A stretch of 64,000 nucleotides of DNA from Pseudomaricurvus hydrocarbonicus (GCF_011602365.1 NZ_JAAONZ010000017.1:90425-154424); one strand, 5' to 3'; shown: positions 9,548-19,776, numbered from the stretch's first letter. Notes: a model not told the origin generated them from the letters alone. Numbers and translations are program-made.

Positions 9548-10450
9548 ATGATAAAATTACGCGATCTTGAGTACCTGGTGGCCATTGACGAACACAAGCA
9601 CTTTGGTCGAGCCGCAGAAGCCTGCTTCGTCAGCCAGCCGACCCTCAGCGGGCAAATCATAAAACTGGAAGACCAGCTGTCCTTGCAGCTGGTCGAGCGC
9701 CATCGACGCAGTGTCATGTTAACGCCCGCGGGAGAGACCTTGATTGCCAAGGCCCGCAAAGTGTTGCAGGCTGCCGAAGAATTTGAATCCACCGCCAAGT
9801 CCTTACTGGACCCGCTCGCCGGCGATTTGCATGTTGGCATGATTCCCACCCTGGCCCCCTATTTACTGCCGCACATCATGCCAGGCCTGAATCGCGCACT
9901 GCCCAACATCCATTTCTATTTACACGAAAACAAAACCCACAACCTGCTGCAGGAATTGAACGGCGGCAAGCTCGATGTGCTGATCCTGCCCTATTTGGAA
10001 GACATGGATCACTTTGAGCGCTACGATCTGTTTGAAGAAGAACTGCTGCTTGCCGTCCCCCGCCAACACCCGTTTGCCAACAAGGATCAGGTCACGCTGG
10101 ATGATTTGCAGGGGGAGCAAATCCTGACCCTGGAAGACGGTCACTGCCTCAGGGATCAGGCACTGGGCTACTGCTTCAGCGCGGGCGCCCATGAAGACAA
10201 CCGGTTCCAGGCCACCAGCCTGGAGACGTTGCGCTATATGGTGGCCAGCGGCCTGGGAATGACTCTGCTGCCCAAGCTCGCGACCCTCAATCAACAGCCG
10301 GACAACAACCTGCACTACATCCCCTTTTCCGACCCGGCACCGACACGCAATATCAGTTTGGTGATCCGCCCCAACTACTCCCGCATGGAGGCCGTTCGGG
10401 CCGTGGTCAGCGATGTGCGGGTTTCGCTGTCCAAGCTGTCGGAACTTTGA
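9548..10450 (+). CDS. oxyR: Peroxide-sensing LysR regulator OxyR
   Basis: A 300-residue LysR-type activator. The N-terminal winged HTH (MIKLRDLEYLVAIDEHKHFG) and the effector domain align with OxyR. The redox cysteines C200 and C209 have the nine-residue spacing of E. coli C199-C208, in GHCLRDQALGYC. Oxidation to a disulfide by peroxide switches the protein to activate catalase and peroxiredoxin genes, none of which are here. The start ATG agrees with the family N-terminus. Confidence 0.95.
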   Translation: MIKLRDLEYLVAIDEHKHFGRAAEACFVSQPTLSGQIIKLEDQLSLQLVERHRRSVMLTPAGETLIAKARKVLQAAEEFESTAKSLLDPLAGDLHVGMIPTLAPYLLPHIMPGLNRALPNIHFYLHENKTHNLLQELNGGKLDVLILPYLEDMDHFERYDLFEEELLLAVPRQHPFANKDQVTLDDLQGEQILTLEDGHCLRDQALGYCFSAGAHEDNRFQATSLETLRYMVASGLGMTLLPKLATLNQQPDNNLHYIPFSDPAPTRNISLVIRPNYSRMEAVRAVVSDVRVSLSKLSEL

Positions 10451-10569
10451 TTTGAGCCAGGGCTGCCTCTTTTTTGAGGGTAAGGTTTGTCACCCGCCGG
10501 GCAGCCTAAAATCACTTCCCGGATTCGACCACACCATGTCACACCACACCGAGACTCACCCCACAACCC

Positions 10570-10586
10570 TGATCACAGAGTGATCA
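10570..10586. promoter_or_regulatory. Inverted repeat TGATCAC-AGA-GTGATCA upstream of fbp
   Basis: Perfect 7-bp arms with a 3-bp centre, 186 bp before the fbp start. It has the symmetry of a dimer-binding site, but the regulator is unknown. It is not a CRP consensus. Confidence 0.35.
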
Positions 10587-10724
10587 AAATGCCCGTTTAC
10601 CGACACTGCAAAGGCACCACGCCCTCCCGGCGCCAAGAAACTTGCCCCTGTGCACCTCAACAGCCATTAAGAAGTTGACAAATAAAGACCAGCTGGGACA
10701 CTAGGCTACACTTTAATTACACCT

Positions 10725-10748
10725 CTCATTACACCACTCATTACACTA
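10725..10748. repeat. 12-bp tandem repeat CTCATTACACYA before fbp
   Basis: Two adjacent copies (10725-10736, 10737-10748) differ at one base, and a degenerate ATTACAC copy lies just upstream. It is in the promoter/leader zone of fbp. Confidence 0.65.
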
Positions 10749-10771
10749 CGGATGAAAAGAGTCCCCGCCTT

Positions 10772-11779
10772 ATGGAAATGACCAAAACACTCGGTGAATT
10801 CATTATTGACCGTCAAACCGAGTACCCAAATGCTACCGGTGCGCTGACCTCCATCTTCTCCTCTATTCGCCTGGCTTCCAAAGTTTTACACCGACAAATC
10901 AATAAAGCCGGACTTGTGGACATCACCGGAGCGGCCGGCGCAGAGAACATTCAGGGTGAACAGCAGCAGAAGCTGGACATTTTTGCCAACGAAAAATTTA
11001 AAACGGCCCTTGCCGCACGCGGCGTAGTCTGCGGCATCGCGTCTGAAGAAGAAGATAAATACGTCAATTTTGAGGAAGGCAATACTCAGGAAGGTGAGTA
11101 CGTGGTGCTGATGGATCCGCTGGACGGCTCCTCCAATATCGATGTGAATGTGTCCGTTGGCACTATCTTTTCCATCTATCGCCGGGTTTCCCCTCTAGGA
11201 CAACCGGTCACCGAAGCCGATTTTCTGCAGCCGGGCAACAAACAGGTCGCAGCAGGCTACGTCATTTACGGCTCATCCACCATGCTGGTGTACACCACCG
11301 GCAACGGGGTCAACGGTTTCACTCTGGACCCGAGCCTGGGCGTGTTTTGCCTGTCACACCCGGACATGCAAATGCCGGAGGATGGTAAAATTTACTCCGT
11401 CAACGAAGGCAATTACATCAATTTCCCCACGGGCGTGAAGAAATACATCAAGTATTGCCAGGAAGAGGACGAAGCCACACAGCGTCCGTACACTTCGCGC
11501 TACATCGGTTCACTGGTGTCTGATTTCCACCGCAATCTGATCAAGGGCGGGATTTACCTGTACCCGACAGCCCGCAGCTACCCCAAAGGCAAGCTGCGCC
11601 TGCTCTATGAGTGCAACCCCATTGCCTTTCTCGCTGAGCAAGCCGGCGGCAAAGCCATCAGTGCGCCGGACCAACCGATCATGGACTTAAAGCCCAGCGA
11701 ACTGCATGAGCGCACGCCTTTTTTTGTCGGCTCCACGAAAATGGTGAATAAAGTCGAAGAGTTTTTGCGCGAAGGTTAA
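10772..11779 (+). CDS. fbp: Fructose-1,6-bisphosphatase, class I
   Basis: The 335-residue gluconeogenic enzyme hydrolyses fructose-1,6-bisphosphate to fructose-6-phosphate. The metal-binding motif [15 protein letters not shown] and the C-terminal [20 protein letters not shown] are diagnostic of class I enzymes. Length is standard. The ATG at 10772 is followed by another at 10778, and neither has a strong ribosome binding site. It appears monocistronic. Confidence 0.97.
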   Translation: MEMTKTLGEFIIDRQTEYPNATGALTSIFSSIRLASKVLHRQINKAGLVDITGAAGAENIQGEQQQKLDIFANEKFKTALAARGVVCGIASEEEDKYVNFEEGNTQEGEYVVLMDPLDGSSNIDVNVSVGTIFSIYRRVSPLGQPVTEADFLQPGNKQVAAGYVIYGSSTMLVYTTGNGVNGFTLDPSLGVFCLSHPDMQMPEDGKIYSVNEGNYINFPTGVKKYIKYCQEEDEATQRPYTSRYIGSLVSDFHRNLIKGGIYLYPTARSYPKGKLRLLYECNPIAFLAEQAGGKAISAPDQPIMDLKPSELHERTPFFVGSTKMVNKVEEFLREG

Positions 11780-11937
11780 CGGCCCGGCTCTGATGCTTGC
11801 ATCAGAAATCAGACCGTGATCGTTTGCGCTGCAATTCAAGTCACCACTAAAGCTGCAGCTAGATGAACGAGGGGACTGCGCATTGCGGAGCCCCCTCACG
11901 CGTCGTTTCCTGCTGAGGATCACCAGCCGCTCGACGT

Positions 11938-12249
11938 TTACAGCGAGCTAAAGTACGCCGCCAGGTTGGCGATATCCTCATCGCTTAACGGCTTCGCCAT
12001 CCCGCTCATGATGGCGGCCTGCCCGCCGGTGCGCTCGCCATTTTTATAGGCCTTCAGCGCCAATTCGAGATATTGAGCCTGCTGGCCCGCCAGATGAGGA
12101 TAGCTCGGAATCATCGCCTTGCCATTGACCCCGTGACAGGCCGTACAAACGGCAGCTTTGGCTTTACCCGCAGCCGCATCACCGGCAGCCTGTGCCAAGC
12201 CAGGAATCGCCAACACCGCAGCCACCAACATAACAACACGCAATCTCAT
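11938..12249 (-). CDS. Periplasmic class I c-type cytochrome
   Basis: A 103-residue monohaem cytochrome. A signal peptide (1-21, cleaved after AQA) is followed by the haem-attachment motif CTACH (C35, C38, H39), and the probable methionine ligand lies in SGMAKPLSD. It resembles the cytochrome c553/c5-like domain found in terminal-oxidase electron transfer. It is single-gene, with a 15-bp duplication in its upstream region. The redox partner is unknown. Confidence 0.92.
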   Translation of the reverse strand: MRLRVVMLVAAVLAIPGLAQAAGDAAAGKAKAAVCTACHGVNGKAMIPSYPHLAGQQAQYLELALKAYKNGERTGGQAAIMSGMAKPLSDEDIANLAAYFSSL

Positions 12250-12290
12250 AAGTTCTCTCCAGACGGACTAGTCTTTAAAATCAAATCTAT

Positions 12291-12320
12291 TAACGATACA
12301 TTGTCTAACGATACATTGTC
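12291..12320. repeat. Perfect 15-bp tandem duplication upstream of the cytochrome gene
   Basis: TAACGATACATTGTC occurs twice back to back (12291-12305 and 12306-12320), 42 bp upstream of the minus-strand cytochrome start. It could be two regulator half-sites in direct orientation or a recent slippage. Confidence 0.8.
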
Positions 12321-12472
12321 GTTGCCCGAGTAATGGGTATCGACTGATGAATCATACGGTTCAGTCGCTTTGCGCATCGCACCAGGCAAAGCACGCAACA
12401 CATCAAGGCAGACGCTGAAGTTTGATTGCCACCAAGGCCATCGGCCTCCCCTGTTCGGACAACATCGACGAA

Positions 12473-13060
12473 GTGAATCATATCAACACGCCACCGTCCA
12501 TCAAAGAAACACCGTTACCGGCTCCGAACTCGGCCCGGGTATTTTTTATTCAACGATGGCTGGCCACGGCCTTCACACTGGCCAGCGCTCTGCTGCTGCA
12601 CTCGGCGATGGCCGCCACCGCCACGTCAAACACCACAGCGACCCAGCAACCTGACGATGCATCCGACAGGCTCCGTCCCTTTACGAGCGATGGCTGCAGT
12701 GCCTTTCCGGATGGCACCCCCGACCAACAGCAGCTTTGGCTGAGCTGCTGTCAGCTGCACGATTACGCCTACTGGAAAGGGGGGGCTTACGCTGAGCGCG
12801 AAGCCAGCGATCTCGCTCTCAGGCGATGCGTCGCAGCTACAGGACAACATTATATTGCTGAATTAATGCTGAACGGGGTCCGAATTGGCGGCACGCCTTA
12901 TTTGCCCACCTCGTTTCGCTGGGGGTATGGCTGGCCATTCTTGCGAGGCTACAAGCCCCTCAGCCCGAAAGAAATCGAGCGGGCCAAAGCCCTCAGCCAG
13001 AACATCCACTGGCCCAGCAGCCCACAAGATCATCACCCCGAAAAAATGGATCAACCATAA
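12473..13060 (+). CDS. Exported phospholipase A2-like protein
   Basis: About 195 residues if read from the GTG at 12473; a TTG at 12422 would add 17. A hydrophobic signal or anchor segment (WLATAFTLASALLLHSAMAA) is followed by DGCSAFPDGTP and LSCCQLHDYAYWKGG. The CC-x2-HD core matches the calcium-dependent phospholipase A2 active site (histidine plus aspartate), but the classic glycine-rich calcium loop is not evident. So a secreted lipase-fold enzyme is likely and its substrate is not known. The thioesterase gene follows after 16 bp, suggesting one transcript. Ribosome binding sites are weak for either start. Confidence 0.68.
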   Translation: MNHINTPPSIKETPLPAPNSARVFFIQRWLATAFTLASALLLHSAMAATATSNTTATQQPDDASDRLRPFTSDGCSAFPDGTPDQQQLWLSCCQLHDYAYWKGGAYAEREASDLALRRCVAATGQHYIAELMLNGVRIGGTPYLPTSFRWGYGWPFLRGYKPLSPKEIERAKALSQNIHWPSSPQDHHPEKMDQP

Positions 13061-13076
13061 ACTCAGGAGTTCCACA

Positions 13077-13457
13077 GTGAGTATAGATATCATCACCCCG
13101 CGCTTTTGTGAAACAGACGCTCTGGGTCACATCAACAACGTCAGCTACGCTGCGTGGCTGGAACAGGGTCGCACCGGTTTTTTCACCCGCAACGCACCAC
13201 ACAAGCACTCGCCGCTGATGCTGGTCAAGCTGGAAATCAACTACCGCCATGAAAGCTTTCACGGCACCGACGTAGAAGTACACACCCACTTGACCAAACT
13301 CGGCAACAGCACCTTCACCCTTGCTCAAACCATTTTTCAAAAACAGGTGGTCGTCGTAGAGGCCATTTCCGTGCTGGTGCGATTTGATTCTCAGAACAAA
13401 CGCAGCCTGCCCTTTGACGACGTATCAAGAGCCCATTGGTCGGCACTGCTAAAATAA
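13077..13457 (+). CDS. Hotdog-fold acyl-CoA thioesterase (4HBT/YbgC type)
   Basis: A 126-residue single hotdog domain. The opening SIDIITPRFCETDALGHINN contains the conserved D-x3-HINN active-site motif of 4-hydroxybenzoyl-CoA-type thioesterases. GTG at 13077 is chosen because AGGAG sits about 10 bases upstream and the protein then begins where the family does; the frame is open further upstream but that part overlaps the previous gene. The acyl-CoA substrate cannot be told. Confidence 0.88.
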   Translation: MSIDIITPRFCETDALGHINNVSYAAWLEQGRTGFFTRNAPHKHSPLMLVKLEINYRHESFHGTDVEVHTHLTKLGNSTFTLAQTIFQKQVVVVEAISVLVRFDSQNKRSLPFDDVSRAHWSALLK

Positions 13458-13535
13458 ACCTGCAGAGGAAACACGAAATCGATAACACAATACATCAGCA
13501 GATGCACACGAACGCCGCCGGGCAACACCGCTACG

Positions 13536-14387
13536 TTAACGCCGATAGACCCAGTTACGATGCTTGTTATCACAGGTCCACAGATCGTGACTGAGCGGCT
13601 GACACCAGGAAATAGCGGCGGGAAGCTTGTGGTCATAACGGGATTTAACCGCGAGAGTTTGCTTGTCTCGTTTCAAATACTCAAACATTTGCGCCAGTCG
13701 TTCCACAAAGTTTTGCCGCTGCGCTCGCGACTCCTCCCACGTGTAATAAAACTTACTGTAACTCATGGTCGAGCCTCCCAAACCGATCGACAGCATTTTT
13801 TCAATGTAATGCCGATAGCTGCCGTATAAATCCTGTTGCCGGGGTGGAGCCTCTACCCCAATCGGGCTTAATTGCAAACGGTTAGCCGCCGATAAACTGC
13901 CTTTCGGTAACCGGTGATTTGGCAGGTTGAGGACCAGGCGATACTCATCCCCAGCACAGCGAATGACGTCGGCAAATAAACGGCAAGAATCACTATCGAC
14001 GCTGCCCCCCGGCGCCGGGGCGGCAACCACGGTCGAGTCCCGCGAAAACTGCGGCTCGGCTTGGGGCCGGCGATTCGACGGCTCTGCCAATACTGTTTTG
14101 GCCTCTGCGGGTGATGGCGGTTTTTTGTTTGGTATGGCCGGCAAGGCAAGGCCTACTCTGGCCGCCGGCCGGGATAATAACAATCGCTGGACCGCCGGGC
14201 TGTTGCGACGAAAGTCTCTGATCGATGGCAAGTCTGCGCCCTTGCCCAGCAACTGACAATAGGCTTTTTCCAGCTCGGTGTTTGGCTCAAAGCCCTGACC
14301 CGGCTTGCAGGACCAGGCCACCGGCGCCGCCAGGCAGGTGCACGCGAGACTCCCGACCAAGACCCAACACGCCCTGCTCATGGACAT
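13536..14387 (-). CDS. Exported protein of unknown function
   Basis: A 283-residue protein with a signal peptide (SRACWVLVGSLACTCLAAPV) and a proline/alanine-rich middle part (about 85-130). The C-terminal half has several cysteines (DSCRLFADVIRCAG near 135; CQPLSHDLWTC near the end) that could form disulfides, ending in WVYRR. The ATG at 14387 is preferred because AAAGG lies about 6 bases upstream; an in-frame upstream ATG at 14417 has none. I recognise no family. It is convergent with the thioesterase gene and downstream of the HNH gene on the same strand. Confidence 0.72.
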   Translation of the reverse strand: MSMSRACWVLVGSLACTCLAAPVAWSCKPGQGFEPNTELEKAYCQLLGKGADLPSIRDFRRNSPAVQRLLLSRPAARVGLALPAIPNKKPPSPAEAKTVLAEPSNRRPQAEPQFSRDSTVVAAPAPGGSVDSDSCRLFADVIRCAGDEYRLVLNLPNHRLPKGSLSAANRLQLSPIGVEAPPRQQDLYGSYRHYIEKMLSIGLGGSTMSYSKFYYTWEESRAQRQNFVERLAQMFEYLKRDKQTLAVKSRYDHKLPAAISWCQPLSHDLWTCDNKHRNWVYRR

Positions 14388-14649
14388 ATTACCTTTCACC
14401 CCCACCACCATACTCACTCATGAACTGCTCTGTGTCTTGCGTAACGCTGCATCTTGCCCCAGACAGCGTCGCCAGGATACGAAAAAGCTCACAGCGATGA
14501 CAATCAACACGCAGGCATGCCGCAATGCGAGTCACACCAAACGACGCAGGGAGTGAGCAACCGGAGCCAGAGACAAACGTCAGCTTGAGCACAGAATTCA
14601 AAACACAATAACGGCGATGCAAGACGTCACCAGCCAGAAGTCGTGTGAT

Positions 14650-15207
14650 TTACAAATGTGACAAACGGGCAAACTGAGGTCGCAAATACTCGACCTGATC
14701 CTCGCGAATGCGACTGCCATTGATCAACGCCAAGTACTCGGCCGCATTGGGGCAATAAGGCAGGGCAATCAACTCCATATCCAGCTCTTCCAGCAACCAG
14801 CTGCCTTTGCGCTGATTACAGCGTCGACACGCCGCCACCACATTGGTCCAGCGGTCGCGACCGCCGCGGCTGCGTGGTTTCACATGGTCCCGGGACAATT
14901 CCCTGGGTGAAAAAAAGCGACCACAATACAGGCATTGATGGTTGTCTCGAGCAAACAGCGCTGGATTACTCAACGGCGGTACCAACCGTGCAGGCGCCAA
15001 TCGCCCCCCGCCACAGGCCAGGATGGCCGGGACTTCAATGTAACTTTGGCGCCCGGAAACCCGGGAATAACCACCGTATATTTTTCTGACCACCCCGCCC
15101 AGACTCCAGGACACCAGATCCCGGGCATAAAGGCATACCGCCAGCTGCCAATCAATCCATTCCAGCGGCTGTCCAGCCGCGTTCAACCTCAAAATGCGCG
15201 CCTCCAT
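14650..15207 (-). CDS. HNH endonuclease family protein
   Basis: A 185-residue protein with a C-terminal HNH domain: CLYCGRFFS and a later CRRCNQRKG form a CxxC pair that holds zinc. The HNH core is SRDHVKPRSRGGRDRWTNVV. The N-terminal part (ARILRLNAAGQPLEWIDW) is the conserved companion domain of chromosomal HNH proteins in gammaproteobacteria. The start at 15207 is set by GGGAGG just upstream. It is solitary, with no methylase or transposase nearby, so DNA repair or defence roles are open. Confidence 0.88.
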   Translation of the reverse strand: MEARILRLNAAGQPLEWIDWQLAVCLYARDLVSWSLGGVVRKIYGGYSRVSGRQSYIEVPAILACGGGRLAPARLVPPLSNPALFARDNHQCLYCGRFFSPRELSRDHVKPRSRGGRDRWTNVVAACRRCNQRKGSWLLEELDMELIALPYCPNAAEYLALINGSRIREDQVEYLRPQFARLSHL

Positions 15208-16013
15208 CACCCCGCCTCCCGGTTCGCAAGATAGCCGGGCAAACGATTTACCGGCAACGCTGATGTCCCGCCAATACCCTCGGCCCCCGCCCGGGCACAC
15301 CGCCCAGTGGTTCCTGGCGCAAACCACAGAAAGCCAACATGCCCCAAACATACAAGCCATAAATGTCGGGCACAGACGCCGGGGGGTCTTGGAACACAGC
15401 TGGCTGGACTTGAAACGAGAGTGAAAGGTTTACCGGCAAGTCCCGAAGGCTTACAAGAAGGTCGATGGGTTCGTGAACCAGCCCATCGAATGAGAACATC
15501 GTGATTACAGCTGAAGGCTAAACCTCCTCTGGTAACGCGGTTCCGGCCAACCCTTTAGGTTTTAGGTTCGGCCCCGCTGTGTTCATTGTTCCTGACTCAC
15601 CACGGTTAACGTAACATGCTTCACGCAGCCCAACGTAAGTATAAATCAGCTGCGCTGGGGTGCTGCCTGTTGCGCCTATAGGTTTTGGTTGGCTGCTGCT
15701 CGCTGCGAGCCCCACCTCAGCCAAAGCCTCACTTGAACCGGAAAATACCCTGCCCTCCGGAAACCCTCTCCACAAGGAGCGGCTTCATTCACGAAGCGGG
15801 TATTCACAGCGCTCACAGGACCAGCCAAAACTGAGCACAAATCAACCGTTTTGATCAGTATCCAACGGCCCAATTATGGAGTCAAGCCCGTCCACCGGCT
15901 ACCGACCGCCAGTTGCCGCTCACCAATTGACTGAGTCAGGCCGTGCGCGGGCTGTTTAGCCGCTATTTAGCCGCCAACGCCAGGAACAACAGAAGATGGT
16001 AGTAACAAAAGCA

Positions 16014-16055
16014 AGCCCCTAACGGGCAGAAGATAGCCTCTAACGGGCCGAAAGA
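16014..16055. repeat. 21-bp imperfect tandem repeat
   Basis: Units at 16014-16034 and 16035-16055 share the pattern AGCCYCTAACGGGCMGAA. There are about five differences over 21 bases. They lie in the gene-free region. Confidence 0.6.
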
Positions 16056-16300
16056 CCGGCAGGCGCAGGGCAAAAGAGAGAAAATGACAGGCCAAAAAGA
16101 AAAAACCCCGGCAGCTTCCCGCTACCAGGGCGTACATCACAGGATTTTCTTACCCTAAGTCCTTAAATTATCAGCTTATTTCCCTATTCCTTGCCGATTA
16201 TTTTTTCCTGATCATCCCTGTTGCTCGTCCGTGTGCTGCATCCTAGCCTGAGTAATAATAGCGCACGGCACACATTTCAACAGTGGCAAAATGCTATATT

Positions 16301-16324
16301 CTTTGTGCGATATATCGCACAAAG
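16301..16324. promoter_or_regulatory. Perfect 24-bp palindrome upstream of xseB
   Basis: The half-site CTTTGTGCGATA is followed immediately by its exact reverse complement TATCGCACAAAG. It is the longest uninterrupted palindrome I noticed in the window and lies 155 bp before the xseB GTG. It looks like a repressor operator; no matching regulator gene is adjacent. Confidence 0.65.
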
Positions 16325-16478
16325 CTGTCACCCCACGGGACCCGCTAAAGGTTAACGGGAGACTTTCTGGCCATCAACGACTTAAAATAGACAGCGTCAC
16401 CAGGCGCCCGATACATTGACCTCACCATAGCCCTTCGGTAGGGTTGCGCTTCTGTTTAACCACTTGTGAGATCCCTCT

Positions 16479-16721
16479 GTGGCCGCCAAGAAAAAAGCCG
16501 TCGACTTTGAACACTCCCTCCAACAACTTGAAGCCCTGGTCACCGACATGGAGAAGGGGGAGCTGAGCCTGGAAGAATCCCTCAAAGCGTTTGAAACCGG
16601 CATCAAACTGACCCGCGAGTGTCAAACCCGACTCTCCGACGCCGAACAAAAAGTCCAGCTGCTGCTGGAAGAACAAGGCCAGCTGATTGCACAGCCGTTC
16701 CACGATGACGACCCGCTGTGA
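16479..16721 (+). CDS. xseB: Exodeoxyribonuclease VII small subunit
   Basis: An 80-residue helical protein ([20 protein letters not shown], then [12 protein letters not shown]) that joins XseA to make the single-strand-specific exonuclease VII. The GTG start fits the family's N-terminus. Its stop codon overlaps the ispA GTG, the usual xseB-ispA coupling. Confidence 0.95.
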   Translation: MAAKKKAVDFEHSLQQLEALVTDMEKGELSLEESLKAFETGIKLTRECQTRLSDAEQKVQLLLEEQGQLIAQPFHDDDPL

Positions 16722-17623
16722 GTGCCTGCCCAATGCAACCGCCACTGAAAGCTTTTCTGACGGAATGCCAGGCCCGCATTGAAACGGTCCTGGAAAGCGC
16801 CCTGCCCCCCCCCAACGCCAGTGAGCCGACCTTGGTGGCGGCCATGCGCTACAGCCTTCTTGACGGCGGCAAACGCATCCGACCCGCCCTGGCCTACGCC
16901 AGTGCCCAGGCGATTGATGCCGTGTCACCCGCCACCGATCAGGTGGCCAGCGCCCTGGAATGCATCCACGTCTACAGCCTGATTCACGACGATTTACCCG
17001 CCATGGACGACGACAACCTGCGCCGCGGCAAGCCCACCTGTCACATTGCGTTCAGTGAAGCCACCGCGACTCTGGCCGGTGATGCCCTGCAAGCCCTGGC
17101 TTTTCAGTGCCTGACCGGCGCCACCGACCTCGACAGCGACACCCGCTTGCAGCTGGTGCAGCAGCTCTGTCTGGCGGCCGGCGCCCAGGGCATGGTCGGC
17201 GGGCAGGCGATTGATCTGGCGGCCGTCAACTGCGCGCCGGACCTGCAGCAGCTGCAACGCATGCACCGTCTGAAAACTGGGGCACTTATCGTCGCCAGCG
17301 TGGTGATGGGAGCGATCGCCACCGGCAAAGCCAGCCCGACGCAAATAGCCGCACTGAAAACCTATGCCGAGGCCATTGGCCTGGCGTTTCAGGTGCAGGA
17401 CGATATCCTCGACGTCACTGCCGACACCGCGACCCTCGGTAAACAGCAAGGGGCCGATATCGCCCTCAACAAACCTACCTACGTTGCGCTGCTTGGGCTC
17501 GAGGGTGCAAGACGCAAGGCCCGGGACCTGCATCAGCAGGCGGTGGATGCCCTCAGCGGGTTTGACTCAAAAGCCGACACCCTGCGAGCGCTGTCAGCCT
17601 ACATCGTCGAGCGGGAAAAATAA
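16718..17623 (+). CDS. ispA: Farnesyl diphosphate synthase
   Basis: A 301-residue all-helical prenyltransferase that condenses IPP with DMAPP and GPP to farnesyl diphosphate for ubiquinone and undecaprenyl carriers. The first aspartate-rich motif is [25 protein letters not shown] (DDLPAMDDD), and the second is [10 protein letters not shown]. The GTG start overlaps the xseB stop (GTGA-type overlap). dxs follows after 191 bp. Confidence 0.96.
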   Translation: MSACPMQPPLKAFLTECQARIETVLESALPPPNASEPTLVAAMRYSLLDGGKRIRPALAYASAQAIDAVSPATDQVASALECIHVYSLIHDDLPAMDDDNLRRGKPTCHIAFSEATATLAGDALQALAFQCLTGATDLDSDTRLQLVQQLCLAAGAQGMVGGQAIDLAAVNCAPDLQQLQRMHRLKTGALIVASVVMGAIATGKASPTQIAALKTYAEAIGLAFQVQDDILDVTADTATLGKQQGADIALNKPTYVALLGLEGARRKARDLHQQAVDALSGFDSKADTLRALSAYIVEREK

Positions 17624-17814
17624 GCGGCACGCCAAACAAACGCCGACACACAGCGCCTGCCCAGTCGACGCCCCCAAGCGGCAAATGTCCACGCATTTGC
17701 CGCCATTCCTGCGGATTCGCCCGGTTTCGAGCATAGGTGCCAATAAAACTCCTATGCAAGCCCGGACTATCCCCCTAAAATTGCCCTTTTAGCCTTGAGC
17801 AAAACGCCACCCCC

Positions 17815-19725
17815 ATGTTTGATGAAATACCACTATTCCGCCCCCTGACCCCCTTGCTGGATCAGGTGAATTCGCCCGCAGACCTGCGACAATTGGAAGA
17901 GAAAGAGTTGCCGCAGCTGGCCCGTGAGTTGAGGGAGTTTCTGCTCTACAGCGTCGGGCAGACAGGTGGGCATTTCGGCGCCGGGCTGGGGGTCGTAGAA
18001 CTGACCATTGCGTTGCACTACTGCTACAACACGCCGGAAGATCGTCTGGTCTGGGATGTCGGCCATCAAACCTACCCCCACAAGATCCTTACCGGTCGCC
18101 GCGAAGAGATGTTGACCATGCGCCAGGCGGGAGGGCTGTCGGGCTTTCCCAAGCGCGCTGAAAGTGAATACGACACCTTTGGCGTCGGCCACTCCAGCAC
18201 CTCCATCAGCGCCGCCCTGGGCATGGCGCTCGGAGCCGAGATGGACGCCAGTGAACGCAAAAATGTCGCCATCATTGGCGATGGCGCCATGACCGCCGGC
18301 ATGGCCTTTGAGGCCCTGACTCACGCGGCGCATACAGAGACCGACATGTTGGTGGTCCTCAACGACAACAACATGTCTATTTCACGCAATGTCGGCGGTC
18401 TGGCCAATTACTTTTCCAAAGTCTGGGCCAGCAAGCTGTACACCAATTTCCGCGAAGGCAGCAAAAAAGTGCTGTCCAAAATCCCCCAGGCCTGGGAATT
18501 GGCGCGTAAAACCGAAGAGCACATGAAAGGCATGGTCTCGCCGGGCACTCTGTTTGAAGAGCTGGGCTTCTACTACATTGGCCCCATCGACGGTCACGAT
18601 CTCGACCGCCTGACCCACGACCTGGCCAATTTGCGCAGCCTGCCAGGACCCAAGTTACTGCACATTATTACCCGTAAGGGCAAAGGCTTCGCCCCGGCGG
18701 AAGCGGATCCCGTGGGCTATCACGCCCTCAATAAGATTGAACCCAAACCCAAGGTGCAGGTCGCCACGCCGACCGCGCCGAAAAAGCAAAAGTATCAGGA
18801 TATTTTTGGTGACTGGCTGTGTGATATGGCGGCACAGGACGACAAACTGGTGGGCATTACTCCCGCCATGTGTGAAGGCTCTGGCATGGTTGAGTTTGCC
18901 GAGCGCTTTGCCGACCGCTTTTACGACGTCGCCATTGCCGAGCAGCACGCGGTCACCCTCGGAGCGGGTCTCGCCTGCGAGGGCCAAAAGCCCGTGGTGG
19001 CCATCTACTCAACGTTTTTACAGCGTGCCTACGACCAGCTGATTCACGATGTGGCCATCCAGAATCTGGACGTTACGTTTGCCATCGACCGCGCCGGTCT
19101 GGTAGGCGAAGACGGCCCCACCCATGCGGGCAGCTTTGACCTGAGCTTCCTGCGCTGCATCCCCAACATGCTGATTGCCGCACCCAGTGACGAGAACGAA
19201 TGCCGTCAACTGCTGACCACCGCCTTCAAGTTCAAAGGCCCCGGGGCGGTTCGCTACCCCCGCGGCACCGGCCCGGGCAACCCCATCGACAAGGCTCTGA
19301 CGCCCCTGCCCATAGGCAAGGGCGTGATCAAGCGCGAAGGACTGAAAGTCGCCATCCTCAATTTCGGCACCTTGCTCTCGTCTGCCATGAGCGCGGCAGA
19401 ACAACTCAACGCCAGCGTGTGTGACATGCGCTTTGTGAAACCTCTGGATACCGAGTTGATCCGCAAAATGGCTGACAAACACGACCTGCTGGTGACACTG
19501 GAAGAGAATACCGTCGCCGGTGGCGCCGGCAGTGCGGTGATGGAATGGCTGGCGGAGCAGGGTATTGTCACACCGGTACTGCCCCTGGGGCTGCCCGACG
19601 TGTTCATTGAACACGGCAAGCACGACGCCCTGCTGGACGAAGCCGGGCTCAGCGCCGGGAAAATTTTGACGCGCATCCAGCAAAGGCTGGCGCCGACTCA
19701 AACCCAGGCTTCGGCCGGAGCGTAA
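17815..19725 (+). CDS. dxs: 1-deoxy-D-xylulose-5-phosphate synthase
   Basis: The 636-residue thiamine-diphosphate enzyme condenses pyruvate and glyceraldehyde-3-phosphate, the first step of the MEP isoprenoid pathway. ThDP-binding [14 protein letters not shown] with NDNNMSIS is near 155-190, and the transketolase pyrimidine domain includes [18 protein letters not shown]. Length is standard. Its place after ispA makes an isoprenoid gene set. Confidence 0.97.
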   Translation: MFDEIPLFRPLTPLLDQVNSPADLRQLEEKELPQLARELREFLLYSVGQTGGHFGAGLGVVELTIALHYCYNTPEDRLVWDVGHQTYPHKILTGRREEMLTMRQAGGLSGFPKRAESEYDTFGVGHSSTSISAALGMALGAEMDASERKNVAIIGDGAMTAGMAFEALTHAAHTETDMLVVLNDNNMSISRNVGGLANYFSKVWASKLYTNFREGSKKVLSKIPQAWELARKTEEHMKGMVSPGTLFEELGFYYIGPIDGHDLDRLTHDLANLRSLPGPKLLHIITRKGKGFAPAEADPVGYHALNKIEPKPKVQVATPTAPKKQKYQDIFGDWLCDMAAQDDKLVGITPAMCEGSGMVEFAERFADRFYDVAIAEQHAVTLGAGLACEGQKPVVAIYSTFLQRAYDQLIHDVAIQNLDVTFAIDRAGLVGEDGPTHAGSFDLSFLRCIPNMLIAAPSDENECRQLLTTAFKFKGPGAVRYPRGTGPGNPIDKALTPLPIGKGVIKREGLKVAILNFGTLLSSAMSAAEQLNASVCDMRFVKPLDTELIRKMADKHDLLVTLEENTVAGGAGSAVMEWLAEQGIVTPVLPLGLPDVFIEHGKHDALLDEAGLSAGKILTRIQQRLAPTQTQASAGA

Positions 19726-19776
19726 GCGCCGGCCTCCTCCTCCCCTCTATCGCCCAACTGAACGACTGGAATCGCT

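Larger units (their letters stand above)
10451..10771. other. oxyR-fbp intergenic region
   Basis: No gene is visible. It contains a perfect 17-bp interrupted palindrome (10570-10586) and a 12-bp tandem duplication just before fbp (10725-10748). Confidence 0.6.
15208..16478. other. Gene-free, repeat-bearing region of about 1.27 kb
   Basis: Small open frames on both strands here have no signal peptide, domain or convincing ribosome binding site. It holds a 21-bp direct duplication (16014-16055), TTTAGCCG-type short repeats near 15950-15975 and the 24-bp palindrome at 16301. Composition and repeats suggest decayed DNA, perhaps a former mobile element, followed by the promoter of xseB-ispA-dxs. 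No transposase remnant is recognised. Confidence 0.55.

Noticed and set aside
15248..15873. Short frames on the minus strand in the gene-free region
   Set aside because: No signal peptide, domain or convincing ribosome binding site. I considered a group II intron or attC relic but could not match any conserved core.
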